DNA of 64,000 bases. It comes from Scylla paramamosain. Lineage: Eukaryota > Arthropoda > Malacostraca > Decapoda > Portunidae. The stretch covers positions 4,312,986-4,376,985 of the forward strand of contig NC_087173.1 of assembly GCF_035594125.1 (NCBI RefSeq), given 5' to 3'. Positions 1 to 23,700 of this stretch are shown here, piece after piece; the stretch's first letter is position 1, and each line of letters starts with the position of its first letter. The position numbers and the translations under genes are program-made. Under the pieces are notes generated by a model. The model did no database searches and had not been told where the DNA came from. It saw only the letters and a program-made list of their open reading frames with translations.

Positions 1-1472
1 TATTCGGCTAAAACTCCATCTCGTGAGAATTTATTTACTTTTTTTCCTATATCTATATTCTGGTATTGGTTTGTTTATTTACAAATTTGAAGTATCCATG
101 ATTTTTTTTATTTTTTTCATTATTTTCTATTTATTTTATTTATTTATTTATTTATTTATCTATCTATTTATTTATTATTCATTTTTTATTTATTTGTTTT
201 TTGTGGCAGTAGTTAATTTCAAGTTTCCACACTTCCTAGTCTTTTCGTTCAACCCTTTATAAATTATTCCCAGACTTTCTTCTCCTCTTCCCTGCCAACT
301 TCAGAATCAACCACTCTACCTCTGTCCTCCTTCCGACATATATTATGCGTCCCCTTTTGGTCCAGGTGGCTGTTGGCTTCCTCGTCTGCATCATTTCATT
401 CTCCCCCAGAAATCACCTCCCCACTCTTCGTTATTCCTCAAACACTTCTTGCTCTTCCTTTACTTTTTTTCTTAATATTTTAGTGCCACGTCTTATATTC
501 TGACATCCTCTGACTGCACATGTCTGTCTGCCTTGGAGTATTTCTTAATTCTCAGTGTTTTTTTTATTTTCCTTTCTTTCGTTTTCTTTTTCTTTTTTTC
601 TTAACGTGTTCCGGCGGTCTTGATTCGAGTTATATATCAAGCAATCTCAATTTCAGAGACGTATCTTTTTCGTTCGTGCCCATGTATGTCACTTTTCTCC
701 AAGTTCTCTTAACTTTCTCTCCATTTCCTCCTTACAGTTCTTTCCTCTTTTTATATTTCCTGCTGCTGATAATCCCTCTTCGCCTCACTGGTTTTGCTGG
801 TCCATTTTCTCTTATAAAGGTTTCGTAAAAATAGCCGTAGAAGCACGCGGCCTTGATATTATTGTTTCGGTTGCGATATCTGTATTTTATTTGTCAAGAT
901 TTGCCTTAAAAATAATAACCAGCCTCCCCTCTTATATTTTATTGCACTTTTGTCACAATTTACGCTTCCAGCAAATCGTGAAAAGTGTGTCGAAAATTTC
1001 TCTGCGAATTCCAGTTACTTTGGGAAATTCAAGGACAAGGGTTTCTCCTCTCAGCCTCCACTGTCTGGAGCTCCAGGCTTTCCATTCCTTTGAAGAAAAA
1101 TTCCGGTCTTATTACCAATACATCAGTGTGTCTCTTTCTCCTCCTTGCTTTATTTCACCGAGGAATTGAGAGAAATGCAAAATGGCCTGGAGTTTCAGCG
1201 CAGACTTGCGACAGAAACAGGAGAGAAGGTCTGGCTAATGCACGTGGAGGCGGGAAGACTTATTCAGCCACTAACAAGGTTTTACGGTGTCATTGCCTGG
1301 TCGTAGCTCCCCTGCCTATCGGCCTCTCGTGTGTCTCCTCTCAGGTATACCAGTCACCGCCCCTTCCACCAAGTTTCTGGCGTTATGTAGTGAGGCGAGG
1401 CGAAGTAGGTCGAGTGTGCGGCTCCTTGCTACGGAATGTTTAGACGAAATGATGCCAGAGTTTTTTAAGATG
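1..1472. other. No gene recognised; AT-rich sequence with a TTTA tract
   Basis: A (TTTA)n-like tract lies at about 117-176. The rest is T- and C-rich unique-looking sequence. Open frames of up to 152 codons between 520 and 1490 lack recognisable motifs, and those at 891-1169 and 985-1443 overlap in different frames, so I do not call genes. Confidence 0.6.
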
Positions 1473-1858
1473 TTAGGGAAATATTAAGACAAAAAGATGT
1501 GAGGAAATGTTAAGATGATATGGTGCTGGGAAATGTCGAAGTGATGTGATATTTGGGAAATGTTAAGAAAGGTTTAGGTGTTAGGAAAAATGTGGGGGTT
1601 AATGATATTAAGAAAATAATATATTAGTTAAAAGAAAGGTTTAGGTGGAGGTTCAGGAAATGTGGAGATGAAATGTTGTTAGAAAATACCATAAAATCAG
1701 GAAAATGACAAAATGTAAGGAAAATTATAAAATAATAGGAAAAATGAGATGTTTGGTCACGCTAAATATCAGAAAATAATTAAGATGTCAGGCAAAGTTA
1801 AGGTATTAAGAAAATGTTAAAATTGAATGGTATTAGGAAAATGTTGTGATGAAAATGA
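1473..1858. repeat. Degenerate ~27-bp minisatellite
   Basis: Successive units begin with TTAGGAAAATGTTAAGATG-like sequence. Examples start near 1473, then recur about every 27 bp for the first five units. Later units vary between about 18 and 45 bp. About 14 units are recognisable. Purine-rich strand bias is strong. Confidence 0.75.
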
Positions 1859-2072
1859 ATACGTAAACACTTCATGCGGGAGAAGTTGGGCTAAAATATG
1901 CAAATGAGGAAATTCAAAATGAAAAGAATGAACTCCGTTAAAAATGAGAAATGTAAAATCGGGAATATTATAAACGAAACAAGTGCAAAAGCTTTAGGGT
2001 GTGAAATAAAAGAGAAGAAAGACTTTACAACAACAGCAAAAAAAAAAAAGGAAAAAGGAAAAAAAAAAAAAT

Positions 2073-2075
<3 letters not shown>

Positions 2076-2156
<81 letters not shown>
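2076..2156. repeat. (TA)n microsatellite
   Basis: About 81 bp of pure TA repeat following an A-rich run (2040-2075). Confidence 0.95.
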
Positions 2157-2158
<2 letters not shown>

Positions 2159-2301
2159 TGATTATCATGGAAAAAAATGCACCAAGCAACAAAAAATGAC
2201 TAAGACTTGATACAAAGAACAAAGGACGAATTAATGATGAAAACTGAAAATATACTCGAAAAGAAAAGAGAGAGAGACAGGACGGAAAACAGAGAATTGT
2301 G

Positions 2302-2552
<251 letters not shown>

Positions 2553-2554
<2 letters not shown>

Positions 2555-3737
2555 CTGTAAAGTACTAAAAACTCAAATAATGATCCTCTGTCGACCACAC
2601 TTATGCAACGTATTTTCTCTTCTGTGTATAATTAAAGCGATTATGTTATTTTAGATGGTGGTCTTGGTTTCTTCATCCTGACCGCCAAGAAACCAGAGTT
2701 AAGAGGGACGGTTTCCATTAGTGAGTTCCCATAGTGTTTGGTGAGGTTATTGCTTTGGCCTTAATGAGTTATAGTACCTAGCTCTTCTTTCCTTCCCTCC
2801 CTTCCTTTCTTTATCTTCTTTTCCTTCCTTCTTTCATCCTCCCTTCTTTTTTTATTTCTCCCTTCCATCCGTTCTTCCTTCTTTGCTTTCTTCCTTTTCT
2901 TTCTCCTATTTTCTTTCTTTCCGTCCTTCGTTTATTCACTGATTCCTTTGTCCGTGACCTTTCCTGTCTAACTTTATTCTTCTTTTCTTCGTTATCCTTC
3001 TTTTTTTATGTTTTATTTCCTTCCTTCCTTCCTTCCTTCCTTCCTTCCTTCCTTCCTTCCTTCCTTCCTTCCTTCCTTCCTTCCTTCCTTCCTTCCTTCC
3101 TTCCTCTCCCCTCTTTCCTTCATTAATTAATTGACTCGTTTATCTATTCACTCGTTCATCTTCACGTTCTCTTTCTTCCTTTCCCCTTCCTTAACGTCCC
3201 TCCTTGGATCCTCCTTTCCTCCCTTACATTATCCTTCATTATTGCATTCCCGTACTAACATTTCCATATTATTTTTCCTTCCCTCCTTTCTTTCTCTCGA
3301 ATCTATTCTCCCTCCTTCCTTTGCAGCGTTTCCTTTACATTCACCCGTTATCTTCAACCTGCCCTTCTTCCATTTCTTCCTTCTTCCTTTAGTCTCCACC
3401 GCAGGTTGTGTGGGTTGAGGAGGAAAGATGGAGAACGAAGTAGTGGTGGTGGTGGTGATGGTGGTGGTGGTGGTTCTGGCTTGGTGGGTTGAAATGTTGG
3501 GGGGAGATAGGAGGCCTGGAGGTGGTGAAGTACACGAGTCTGGTGAGATAACAGGTGTCAACTAGGGATAAATAGTGGGAGATACAATAAAGATAGGGAC
3601 TTGGAGGGGAATGGGGAATATTAGGGGAGAGGAAACAGTGATGCTGGGAAATAGTGGAATATTGTGGTGCTGGAGAAGAAAAGTTGGTTGTGATAAGTGA
3701 AAAATGACCTTTATGAAGAGCAAACAAGGAGGTAAGT

Positions 3738-3739
<2 letters not shown>
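2553..3739. other. Pyrimidine-rich stretch with (TTCC)n
   Basis: A (TTCC)n tract covers about 3016-3105 inside a longer degenerate TTCC/TTCT-rich zone (2780-3400). A short (GGT)n run sits at 3440-3475. No gene is recognised. Confidence 0.7.
3016..3105. repeat. (TTCC)n microsatellite
   Basis: About 22 tandem TTCC units without visible interruption. Confidence 0.95.

Positions 3740-3794
<55 letters not shown>
3740..3794. repeat. (CA)n microsatellite
   Basis: A pure CA run with short CATA variation at its right end. Confidence 0.95.
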
Positions 3795-3798
<4 letters not shown>

Positions 3799-3901
3799 TA
3801 CACACCTTAATTAGCTGGGATAGCTTGGTTCATTAGCTTCCTAGCGCCGTCAGCAAATGGTGGAGGTCGGTCTGACTGAAAGCCTAGGAATCCTCTTCTC
3901 C

Positions 3902-3927
3902 CTCCTCCTCCTCCTCCTCCTCCTCCT

Positions 3928-3980
<53 letters not shown>
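3902..3980. repeat. Compound (CTC)n-(GA)n
   Basis: CTC repeats at 3902-3929 abut GA repeats at 3931-3980. Confidence 0.93.

Positions 3981-6272
<2,292 letters not shown>

Positions 6273-6335
<63 letters not shown>
6273..6335. repeat. (TG)n microsatellite
   Basis: Pure TG run. Confidence 0.95.
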
Positions 6336-6336
<1 letters not shown>

Positions 6337-6522
6337 GGAGTTTCTTTGTTCTTTTTCTTTAACCACGTATATAGACTTGTTAGAGTGACGAAATTACTCG
6401 CCAATTGTTGAACGGGCGAGGTATGGAGGGGAATATTCCGTTCAGTGCACGTGGATTGAACGCCACTCAGAACGCAAAACAGGTTCCTGCGCACCTTATC
6501 ACACATGCATAACCAATTCACT

Positions 6523-6523
<1 letters not shown>

Positions 6524-6608
<85 letters not shown>
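6524..6608. repeat. (CA)n microsatellite
   Basis: Pure CA run, complementary to the TG run about 190 bp upstream, so the two could form a long inverted pair. Confidence 0.95.
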
Positions 6609-6612
<4 letters not shown>

Positions 6613-6891
6613 CGGTGCTGATGAATCGAAGTACAAAGCTAGCAGAGTTAAGGACACAGTGTGCAGTAGTCAGTGCAACACAATAAAGCAGCCGCCACCA
6701 CATTCATCAAGCGGAACAAAGGTGCAAATTCAGGGAAAGGAACGAAACTCGCGTGCACGTTCTTACCCTCAGCGGTGTGCTTTCTCAAGGGCGTGGCCGC
6801 TGCTACACTTCCACTTACCATATGACACCTATACCTTCACCTGCTCGCTGCTCGTGTGACGCCTAGGTGTGTGCGTGTGAGTGATGGCACA

Positions 6892-7932
<1,041 letters not shown>

Positions 7933-8053
7933 TTGACATGTGTGTAGCTCAGATCATACAGATCGTATGCCAGGAAAGAATTACGTTGTTAGGGTGAGTG
8001 GTCTATTGGTATTGATCGTCGAAACGAGCAGCGCTTCTTGCATTATGTAGCAG

Positions 8054-8576
<523 letters not shown>

Positions 8577-8622
<46 letters not shown>

Positions 8623-8830
8623 GGTGGCAGCAGCAACAGCAATAATAGCAGCTTCAGCATCGGCAACGGCAACAGCAGTAACATTAGTTGTAGAAGTTGT
8701 AGAAGTAATGATAGTAATGGTAATGACAGTAATAAGAAAATGACAGTGATGAAATACTAATACTACTACTACTAATAATAATAATATTAATAATATTAAT
8801 AATAATAAAAATAATGAAGAAGTAGCACAT
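8577..8830. repeat. Trinucleotide mosaic (AGT, GGT, AGC, ACT, AAT)
   Basis: Starts as a (AGT)n run at 8577-8611, drifts through GGT, AGC/AAC and GTA-type triplets, then ACT and AAT runs at 8758-8812. The period is three throughout, but with no protein signature. Confidence 0.85.
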
Positions 8831-9164
8831 TTATAAAGAAAAGACTGAAGTTTTTTCTCGTAATATGTCAGGAAATCCCGGCACATCAGCATTCTCGAAA
8901 CCCTCTTTTTATTTCCCGCTGCGACAGAGGCCATGGAAAGTTACCGTGGCTTTTTTCAGTTTAGAATGATATCAAAGCCTGGTGTGTTTTTATGCGTGAG
9001 GAAAAAAAAACTGCATTGGATTTCCACCTCTGTGTTCGTCCTCATTATCTCACTTCACATTATTTGGCGGTGATTCGCATTAGCGCGAATTTTTACCTCA
9101 TTTGCAATATTTCGAAGCATGGAACCCAGTTTTTGAACATGCGTTCCTGTTTCCTGTTTGGACG

Positions 9165-11647
<2,483 letters not shown>

Positions 11648-11718
<71 letters not shown>

Positions 11719-11728
11719 GAGAGAGAGT
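11648..11728. repeat. (GA)n microsatellite
   Basis: GA run with one GT interruption near 11716. Confidence 0.95.
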
Positions 11729-11999
11729 GTTTCAATGCTGTAGTTTTCATGTCTCACCCGCCACATGATATTCATTGCACCGCTTGTACAGTAGTTCGCT
11801 TCGTCTGAAGATACTAGACGAAGGATTGTTGGAATGTACTGTAGGAGTAGAGGAAGGCAATGGTGCACGGGAAGAGGTAGGTAATGGTTTAATGCTTCCT
11901 CTTGCTAGGGATTTAATAGAGGACGGGACAGGACAGAAGATGTAACTGCTGTTCCTTTTCCTCTTGTATTTTGATCGCTTTTCTTCTTATTACTTATCG

Positions 12000-12180
12000 T
12001 TTTCCTGTTAAGCGCTAACTTTTTTGTGTGTCTTTTTTTGTGTGTGTATCTGCTAAACAGTGGTCATTTTCCTGCTGAGTTTTCGCCTTCTATATCTTCT
12101 GAGTCTGACCCCTTTCCCTGCTGAATACCGATCCTTTTGATGGCGAATACTGGCGGCTTTCCTGCTGACTCTTTTAACTC
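12000..12180. repeat. Degenerate minisatellite with TTTCCTGCTGA core
   Basis: Cores at 12001, 12068, 12114 and 12158 (TTTCCTGYTRA, with small changes), spaced 67, about 46 and 44 bp. Confidence 0.6.
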
Positions 12181-12384
12181 GTGCACCTTTCCCACCTCTA
12201 CGAATAATATAGGAGAGCGTGGCCAAACCTTCCTTGATCTCTAGATTTTTCTTTTAGGTTCTTACTCTTATTTTTGTTTATTTACTTTTTTTTTCCCCTG
12301 CAATATGAAACTTGCTTAGGTTTCTAGCTGTGTGTTTCCTGCAATAAGTTTTCGTGTGCATGTGTCAGTCTCCTTTGGCGTTTA

Positions 12385-12600
12385 TGTTTTGAAGTTAACT
12401 TACCGCCAGTGTAAAAAAAAAATAATAATAATAATAAAATAATAAAACAAATAAATAAATAATTCTTGTGAAGTTGATCTACGCTAATGTAAAAAAAGTA
12501 AATAAATCTCATAAAGTTGATTTGCCACCAGTATAAAAATATTTAAACCTTGTACAGTTGATTTTAAAAAGATAATAAAGAATAAATAAATAAAACTGCC
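12385..12600. repeat. Degenerate ~42-bp minisatellite, four units
   Basis: Units carry an AGTTGAT-like core, then GCCACCAGTRTAAAAA, then AAATAAATAAA. Cores lie near 12392, 12471, 12514 and 12555. The first interval is longer because of an A/T-rich expansion (AATAATAAT). Confidence 0.7.
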
Positions 12601-12604
12601 ACAG

Positions 12605-13757
<1,153 letters not shown>

Positions 13758-13904
13758 CCCCAACCAAAGAAAACACACACAGTTCCACGACAACGTACCA
13801 AACAGGATTGGCCAACCTGGTGGGGGAAAAAAAAAACTTTGAAATGGGGAGAAAAATATTTTGGTCGTGAATATATGAAGAATATATATACGCACGTGCA
13901 GTTT

Positions 13905-13938
13905 ACTATTGTTATTGTTACTACTATTTTATTGTTGC

Positions 13939-13993
<55 letters not shown>

Positions 13994-14045
13994 GCTCTTT
14001 TTTTCTGTTACTCCTCCTCCTTTCTTTTTTTCTCAGTAATTACGT

Positions 14046-14082
<37 letters not shown>

Positions 14083-14609
14083 TGTAGTAGTAGTAGTAAT
14101 AGTAGTAGTAGTAGCAGCAGCAGCAGCAGTAAGAATAGTAACTTACGGATATTTCTCATATAAATGTATAGATTTTACTTTTTTTTTACATACCACCGTG
14201 CCATGTCATCCATCTCCCAAACAGCAACGTAAAACAAACACACAGAGGGAAAAGTGGGATGAAAAAGAGAGGGAGGTTAATTATGAAATAAAGACGAGGG
14301 CGGAGGCTCATTCTGCTCGAAGATTTCCCTGCGGACAATGTAGTGGTGGCGGTGGTGGTGCTGGTGGCGGTGGCGGCGGCGGCGGAATATTGTCTTGTTA
14401 CATTAGTGAATTGTAGGTGTGAACTTGAGAGATGGGGTGACGTATGCTGTGAAATTGATTAATATTTTTGGTAGATTTTTTTCGAAGTATTAGTTTGTAT
14501 TTCTAGTAGTAGTAGTAGTAGTAGTAGAAATAGAGCAATAATTGTAGTAGTAATAGTTGTCGTAGTTATAAGAGGGAATAATTATTGTTGCTGCAGTAGT
14601 AGTAGTAGC

Positions 14610-14652
<43 letters not shown>

Positions 14653-14880
14653 ATGGTAATAATATTGGTTCTTGTACTAGGTTGGAATATTTTTCTTTTT
14701 TGTTGGTCTCCTTCCTCTTCTTGATGTTTCGGTGGTGGTCGTGCTGGTGGTAGTGGTGGTAATAATAGCGGTGGTAGTAATAGTAGTAGTAGTAGTAGTA
14801 GTAGTGGTAGTAGTAGTTGTAATCGTTGTATTAAAAGAAGTAGTAGTAGCAGTAATTGTAGTAGAACAATGAGAAGAAAC
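13905..14880. repeat. Trinucleotide-rich zone (GTT, TAG/AGT, GGT)
   Basis: GTT at 13938-13995, TAG at 14046-14120, GGN at 14340-14388, and AGT-type runs at 14503-14528, 14597-14652 and 14780-14816, joined by imperfect GTA/GTT/GTG triplets. Confidence 0.88.
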
Positions 14881-15174
14881 TTAATAATTACAAAATAACA
14901 GAGGTAATGCTATAAGAAAGTGCTAATAGTCCTCGAAATAAACAATAATAAACAATAATAACAGTGCGGGCAAGGGGGAGTGAGGCAGGAAGATGAAGAC
15001 AAACCACACCACCTGCAGGGCTCAGTGGTGGCGCAGCGCTGATCACAGGTTTGCGCTGCCCACTCCTCGTCTGTCTTAATGCGGCGCCACTTTGCATTTG
15101 CTTGAATTTTTAATGGCAATGAGTTTGGTGAGGCAGTACTAGACACCCACACATAAACAACCACCCACTCACCC

Positions 15175-15916
<742 letters not shown>

Positions 15917-16099
15917 CGATTAGTGGAATGGCAGAACGGGAAGATTAAAGGATAAAGGGGAATTACGAAATAACAGGAATCAAATGAAACGGGTGAAATA
16001 AAATTGAGACAAGAATTGAAATACACATATACATACTAAAACAAAGTGCATCTTTCAATATACATAAAAAGATAGGATCCATCCCCTTTAACATATCTG

Positions 16100-17214
<1,115 letters not shown>

Positions 17215-17275
<61 letters not shown>
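17215..17275. repeat. (TG)n microsatellite
   Basis: About 61 bp of TG. Confidence 0.96.
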
Positions 17276-17276
<1 letters not shown>

Positions 17277-17399
17277 GAGCAAGGAGGATTCACTGCGAGG
17301 AAAACAGTTTGCATTTACTATTTGCAATGTAACGTTGTAATAGCAAGTAGAGGCTGCAGGTCAAAGAAATTGTTGAAATAATATCAATATAGCTTGTGT

Positions 17400-18110
17400 T
17401 AAGAGAGGAAACATTGGAGGCAAACAGGAAGGCTGCCCGGGATTAATTATGGGTGCTGAATATAAAATGAGACAAAGTTGTAAATGGAAATCATGAGTAT
17501 AAAAGCTACAGGAAATTAATAAACAACTCATCTTGCTCACGAGTTGTACAGGAAATGAAGATAATTTAGAAATGAGCAATAGAATGATGATTATAATGGA
17601 CACTAAATATAAAACGAGACTTGTAGAAACTTGTAGAAAATGAGAGTACTCGTTGTGGATGAAAAATAGAGGAAAAGAAAAGGAATGAGTGAAGGCAATA
17701 CTTTTCCTACAATCAGTGCAGAGAAAGAAGACAAGTTAAGAAGTAAATAAGAGAATAAGAGATGTGAATACTGAATTTAAAATGAGGGAGTAAAAGTATA
17801 AGTTTGAAAGCTGTTGTAAAAAAATGCAAGAAAAAAAATAATAGAGACGAGGAATTCGACTTAAAAATGATAGAGAATGAAGGTACGCGTTGTTAAATGA
17901 ATAGAAACATATACTGAATATAAAATGTCAGGAACATTGCTACAGAAAAAAAATGTAGAGGAAAGAGAATGAACAGGAACAGGGATCTTACTCGCAAACG
18001 GTGCAGAAGAATATAGATGAAATTTTAGAAATGAAGCAGAGGAACATGACAACAGTGATTGAATAAGTCCAACACGAGTGCAGCGAAGGATAGAAGTAAT
18101 CACGAGTATT
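17400..18110. repeat. Degenerate ~150-bp tandem array
   Basis: A CTGAATATAAAATGAG core recurs at about 17456, 17603, 17771 and 17914, with a weaker copy near 18060. Offsets are roughly 147, 168, 143 and 146 bp. TACAGGAAA- and GAGTATAAAAG-like sub-motifs also recur between cores. About five units, strongly diverged. Confidence 0.7.
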
Positions 18111-18369
18111 GAAGCTTAGACAGATCTTGGAATTTTCGTTTCTCTTCTAAGTTTCAATAATATGCTGATTCTGCATCTTAAAATACAGATTTGTTGGAAT
18201 AGCCTTATTTTTGTTATCTATTCGTTTATTTATTTGCGTTTTTATTTATTCTTATGTTTGTTTGTGCGCTTGTTTCTTTATTTTTGTTTCATTATTTGTT
18301 TATTAATTCATTTTCTTTCGTATTTATTAAAGGATTTTGTTTCCTACATTAATTATTCCAGACACCTTA

Positions 18370-19027
<658 letters not shown>

Positions 19028-19121
19028 TGGTCACCATTATAACTTGTCTCTAATTGTACCTCCCTCATTAAACTCTTGAAAGAACACCTACGGAAATTGA
19101 CAAAATGGGATGTCATCGTAG

Positions 19122-19184
19122 TCCTCCTCCTCCTCCTCCTCCTCCTCCTCCTCCTCCTCCTCCTCCTCCTCCTCCTCCTCCTCT
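19122..19184. repeat. (CTC)n microsatellite
   Basis: CTC repeat; a complementary GGA-rich patch lies at 19270-19295. Confidence 0.94.
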
Positions 19185-19767
19185 GCTTCCTACTGCCTGT
19201 CTAATTCTTATTGTTTATCACATTCCCTTACATTTCCATTCGTCGTTCTGGCTGTGAGAAGAAGGGAAGCAGGAGGAGGAGGAGGAGGAGGTGGAGGTGG
19301 AGATAAGCTGTAGTGTTTAGATATACAGCTGACTGGATGTGGGAAAAGGAACACACATATTGGTGCACCGAGTTTATGAATTATGGAGGAAGAGGAACAA
19401 GAACAAGAAGGCGAGGGGATCCAGCACAGAAAGGAGGAAAGGAAAAGAGTACCGAAGAAGGAGAAGGGAAAAGAAGGAGATAAAGAAAGAGGAGGGGAGA
19501 GGGAGGACAGGTGAATGAAAAATAGACTCTCAGGAAAGAAATATGGTGAGGGTAGACGTGTTTTCAAGAAGAGGAGGAACGGAAACACCATTGAAATTCC
19601 TATCAGGTTAACATGTTTACTGAGGCACTCGAAACTGAAAACTCACTGACCTTCCCTTACAATGTTGCTGCTTCGTGTTTTTTTTTTTTCTGCACCGTAA
19701 GTGGAATTGTATCTAGGAACCATTTTTCAGTTGCAGTGACGAAATTACATTGGGCTTAAAGGGAGGA

Positions 19768-19830
19768 AACAGGTGAAAGGTGAAGAGGTGAGCAGGTCAA
19801 CAGGTGAGCAAGAGAACAGGTGAGAATAGC
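19768..19830. repeat. Short CAGGTGA repeat cluster
   Basis: ACAGGTGA-like octamers recur at close to 8-bp spacing, giving several CAGGTG E-box-type hexamers. It is best read as a decayed 8-bp tandem repeat; a regulatory function is not shown. Confidence 0.6.
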
Positions 19831-19870
19831 TGGGTGAATTTCCCAGCCTCCTGTTATGACTTACACCTGT

Positions 19871-20005
<135 letters not shown>

Positions 20006-20397
20006 GTATTTCACATCCTCACATCCTCCTTCACCAGTGTTCCGGCAGCTGCTACTCTCATCCTCCCTCTCCCTCTCTCCTCTTCTCCAGCAGCTGCCGT
20101 GTGGAAAGAAACCGGCTGTTGCGTTTGCATTTTTTACGCCTTAGGATATTTTAACTTTGTTTTTATATAGCTTCGTTTTCTTTTCACTTTTTTCTTTATT
20201 CGGTAAAAGGGTAACGTTTTTAGTATCGTTTTTTTTGTTTTCTTCTGCTCCTCCTCCTCCTCCTTTTGCCTTTTCTTTCTGGTTCTCCTCTTAACTGGCT
20301 TTCTGTTCGTAGATTTTATTGTATAGGTTATTTTTTTATATATATATTTTTTTTTATGAGTTTGAAAGGATCAGTTGGCATTTTTGATCGCCCCAGT

Positions 20398-20476
20398 CCT
20401 CCTCCTCCTCCTCCTCCTCCTCCTCCTCCTCCTCCTCCTCCTCCTCCTCCTCCTCCTCCTCCTCCTCCTCCTCCTC
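20398..20476. repeat. (CTC)n microsatellite
   Basis: About 79 bp of CTC, then a CT-rich zone to about 20720. Confidence 0.95.
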
Positions 20477-20801
20477 TTCCTCTACATGCACTTCCATTTC
20501 TCGTTCTGAAACCTTTCCCTGCCTTTCTTCATCGTTTATTTTCATTGCCTTTCCATCTCCCCATACCAAATCTTTCTCCGTCCCTTTTCCAACCCTTTTC
20601 CCCTTTCTCTTCCCTCTCTCTCCCCTTCCTCTCTTGATCCCATTCTCCATTTCCCTACGCCCTTGCCCCCCTTCAATCCCTTCTTCCTCTGGTTCCATTC
20701 CCCTGCAAAACCTCTCCCTTTCCCTTCGGCTTGAAAATAGCAATGCAGGACGTGAAAAGGTTACGTGCACAGTGGTATTGTTGATCATTCTGAGTCACAG
20801 C

Positions 20802-21957
<1,156 letters not shown>

Positions 21958-22053
<96 letters not shown>

Positions 22054-22083
22054 GCAGACAAGGCAAGAAAAAAAAAAAAACAG

Positions 22084-22115
<32 letters not shown>

Positions 22116-22188
22116 TTCATGCGTAGGCAACCTAACAAGTAATATTAAATACATAAACATAATACGAGCGCCATCTTGAATCCCCGAC

Positions 22189-22259
<71 letters not shown>
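21958..22259. repeat. Two (GA)n tracts with a (CAGA)n patch between
   Basis: GA at 21958-22047 and 22191-22259; CAGACAGA-type units at 22081-22113. Confidence 0.95.
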
Positions 22260-22262
<3 letters not shown>

Positions 22263-22579
22263 TTCACCCCCCCTCCCGAAAAAAAAAGTAGCCTTGAAGA
22301 AACACGTATCACTTTAATAATATGACGATAACACATTTTCACCAAATTTTCCGTTGCGTCTCTCGCCGAGGGAGCACGAGATTCTAACCGTGAACTTGTT
22401 TCCTTGGGGACTCAACGGCAACTGGCAGTCAATAAAACGGTGGATCTCTTACCAAGGGAAGGAGTGAGGAAAGGAAGGAGGCGTGGAGGGAGGGAGAGGA
22501 GGTGGGAGGAGAGGAGAAGTGAGATGGAAGGTCATGTGTGAGGAGAATTGAAGGTAGAAAAGGAGGATGCATGGATGGA

Positions 22580-22581
<2 letters not shown>

Positions 22582-22648
<67 letters not shown>

Positions 22649-22701
22649 TGCACTGGTAGGTGGTGAAAAAGTAATTTTTTTATATCTATTTCTTTTCACT
22701 T

Positions 22702-22797
<96 letters not shown>
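22582..22797. repeat. Inverted microsatellite pair (GA)n - 58 bp - (CT)n
   Basis: GA at 22582-22645 and CT at 22704-22797 are complementary around a short unique spacer. Confidence 0.95.
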
Positions 22798-22799
<2 letters not shown>

Positions 22800-23089
22800 A
22801 CTTTTTTGTTCTGCTTTTGTCTTCTTTTGCTTTTAAATCTTTCTCTTTTCTCGTATTCTTGTCATATTCTTTTTACTCTCATTTTTCATGCATTCCTATT
22901 TTCCTTTCTCCTTTTCTCATAATTCTTTCATGTTTTTCTTTCATATTCGGTTATTCTTTCCTTTACATTCGCATTTCTCTCCCCATCCATTGATATTTTT
23001 TTTTTTTAACCTTCTATATTTTAATTCCTTCATAAATCCTCTTGTTTTTCACCGTCCTTATGACCTTGAACAATTTATTTCAACTCGCA

Positions 23090-23700
23090 GTTCTTGCAAA
23101 AACTATTACATTTTCTTCACATCCACACCTCCTGCCTTCATATAACTTATTTTTTCTCGTTTCTCCATTTTCAAAACTTTACCTTCTTCTGCTCTTACGT
23201 TTGTTCTTGCCTCCTTTAACAACAAAAAAAAACTTACATTCGACCTGTTTGTCTTATATCACCTGTAATCATATTTTGTCATTACGCTCATTCCTAACCA
23301 TTGTTCTTTTTCTTTAACTCCCTTTTATTATCTCGCACTAGATTTCCCTTTCGTATTTGTCCGCTTGAATAGCAAAACATTTCATATTTTATCCTTACAT
23401 TCAATCCTATCTACTATTCTCCTCCGTTTAACTCCCTCATATTACCATATACTAAATTTTCGTAATGGTGAAAAAGAATAACTGATCATGTTTCTTTTAT
23501 ACCCATTCCTACTACTTTTATATAAGTTATTGCCCTCCCCCCTGGAATTCCCCCTTATTATCTTGCAGTACACTTTCCTTAAGGTGCAAAAAACATAACA
23601 TTTCTGCTTATTTTCACTCCTATTGGGCATTTTCCTCCCCTTCTTTAACAGCCTCGCATTATCTTTCACTGAGTTTCCTTTAAGGTGGCGCAGAGGTTAG
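23090..23700. repeat. Degenerate ~110-bp tandem array
   Basis: A TTTAACTCCCTYWTATTATC-like start recurs near 23316, 23428, 23543 and 23648, followed by CACTARATTTCCYTTAAGGTG-like and AAAACATWACATTTC-like segments. A weaker unit begins near 23214, and the ACATTTTCTTCACATCC segment near 23107 suggests one more. About five or six units. Confidence 0.72.
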
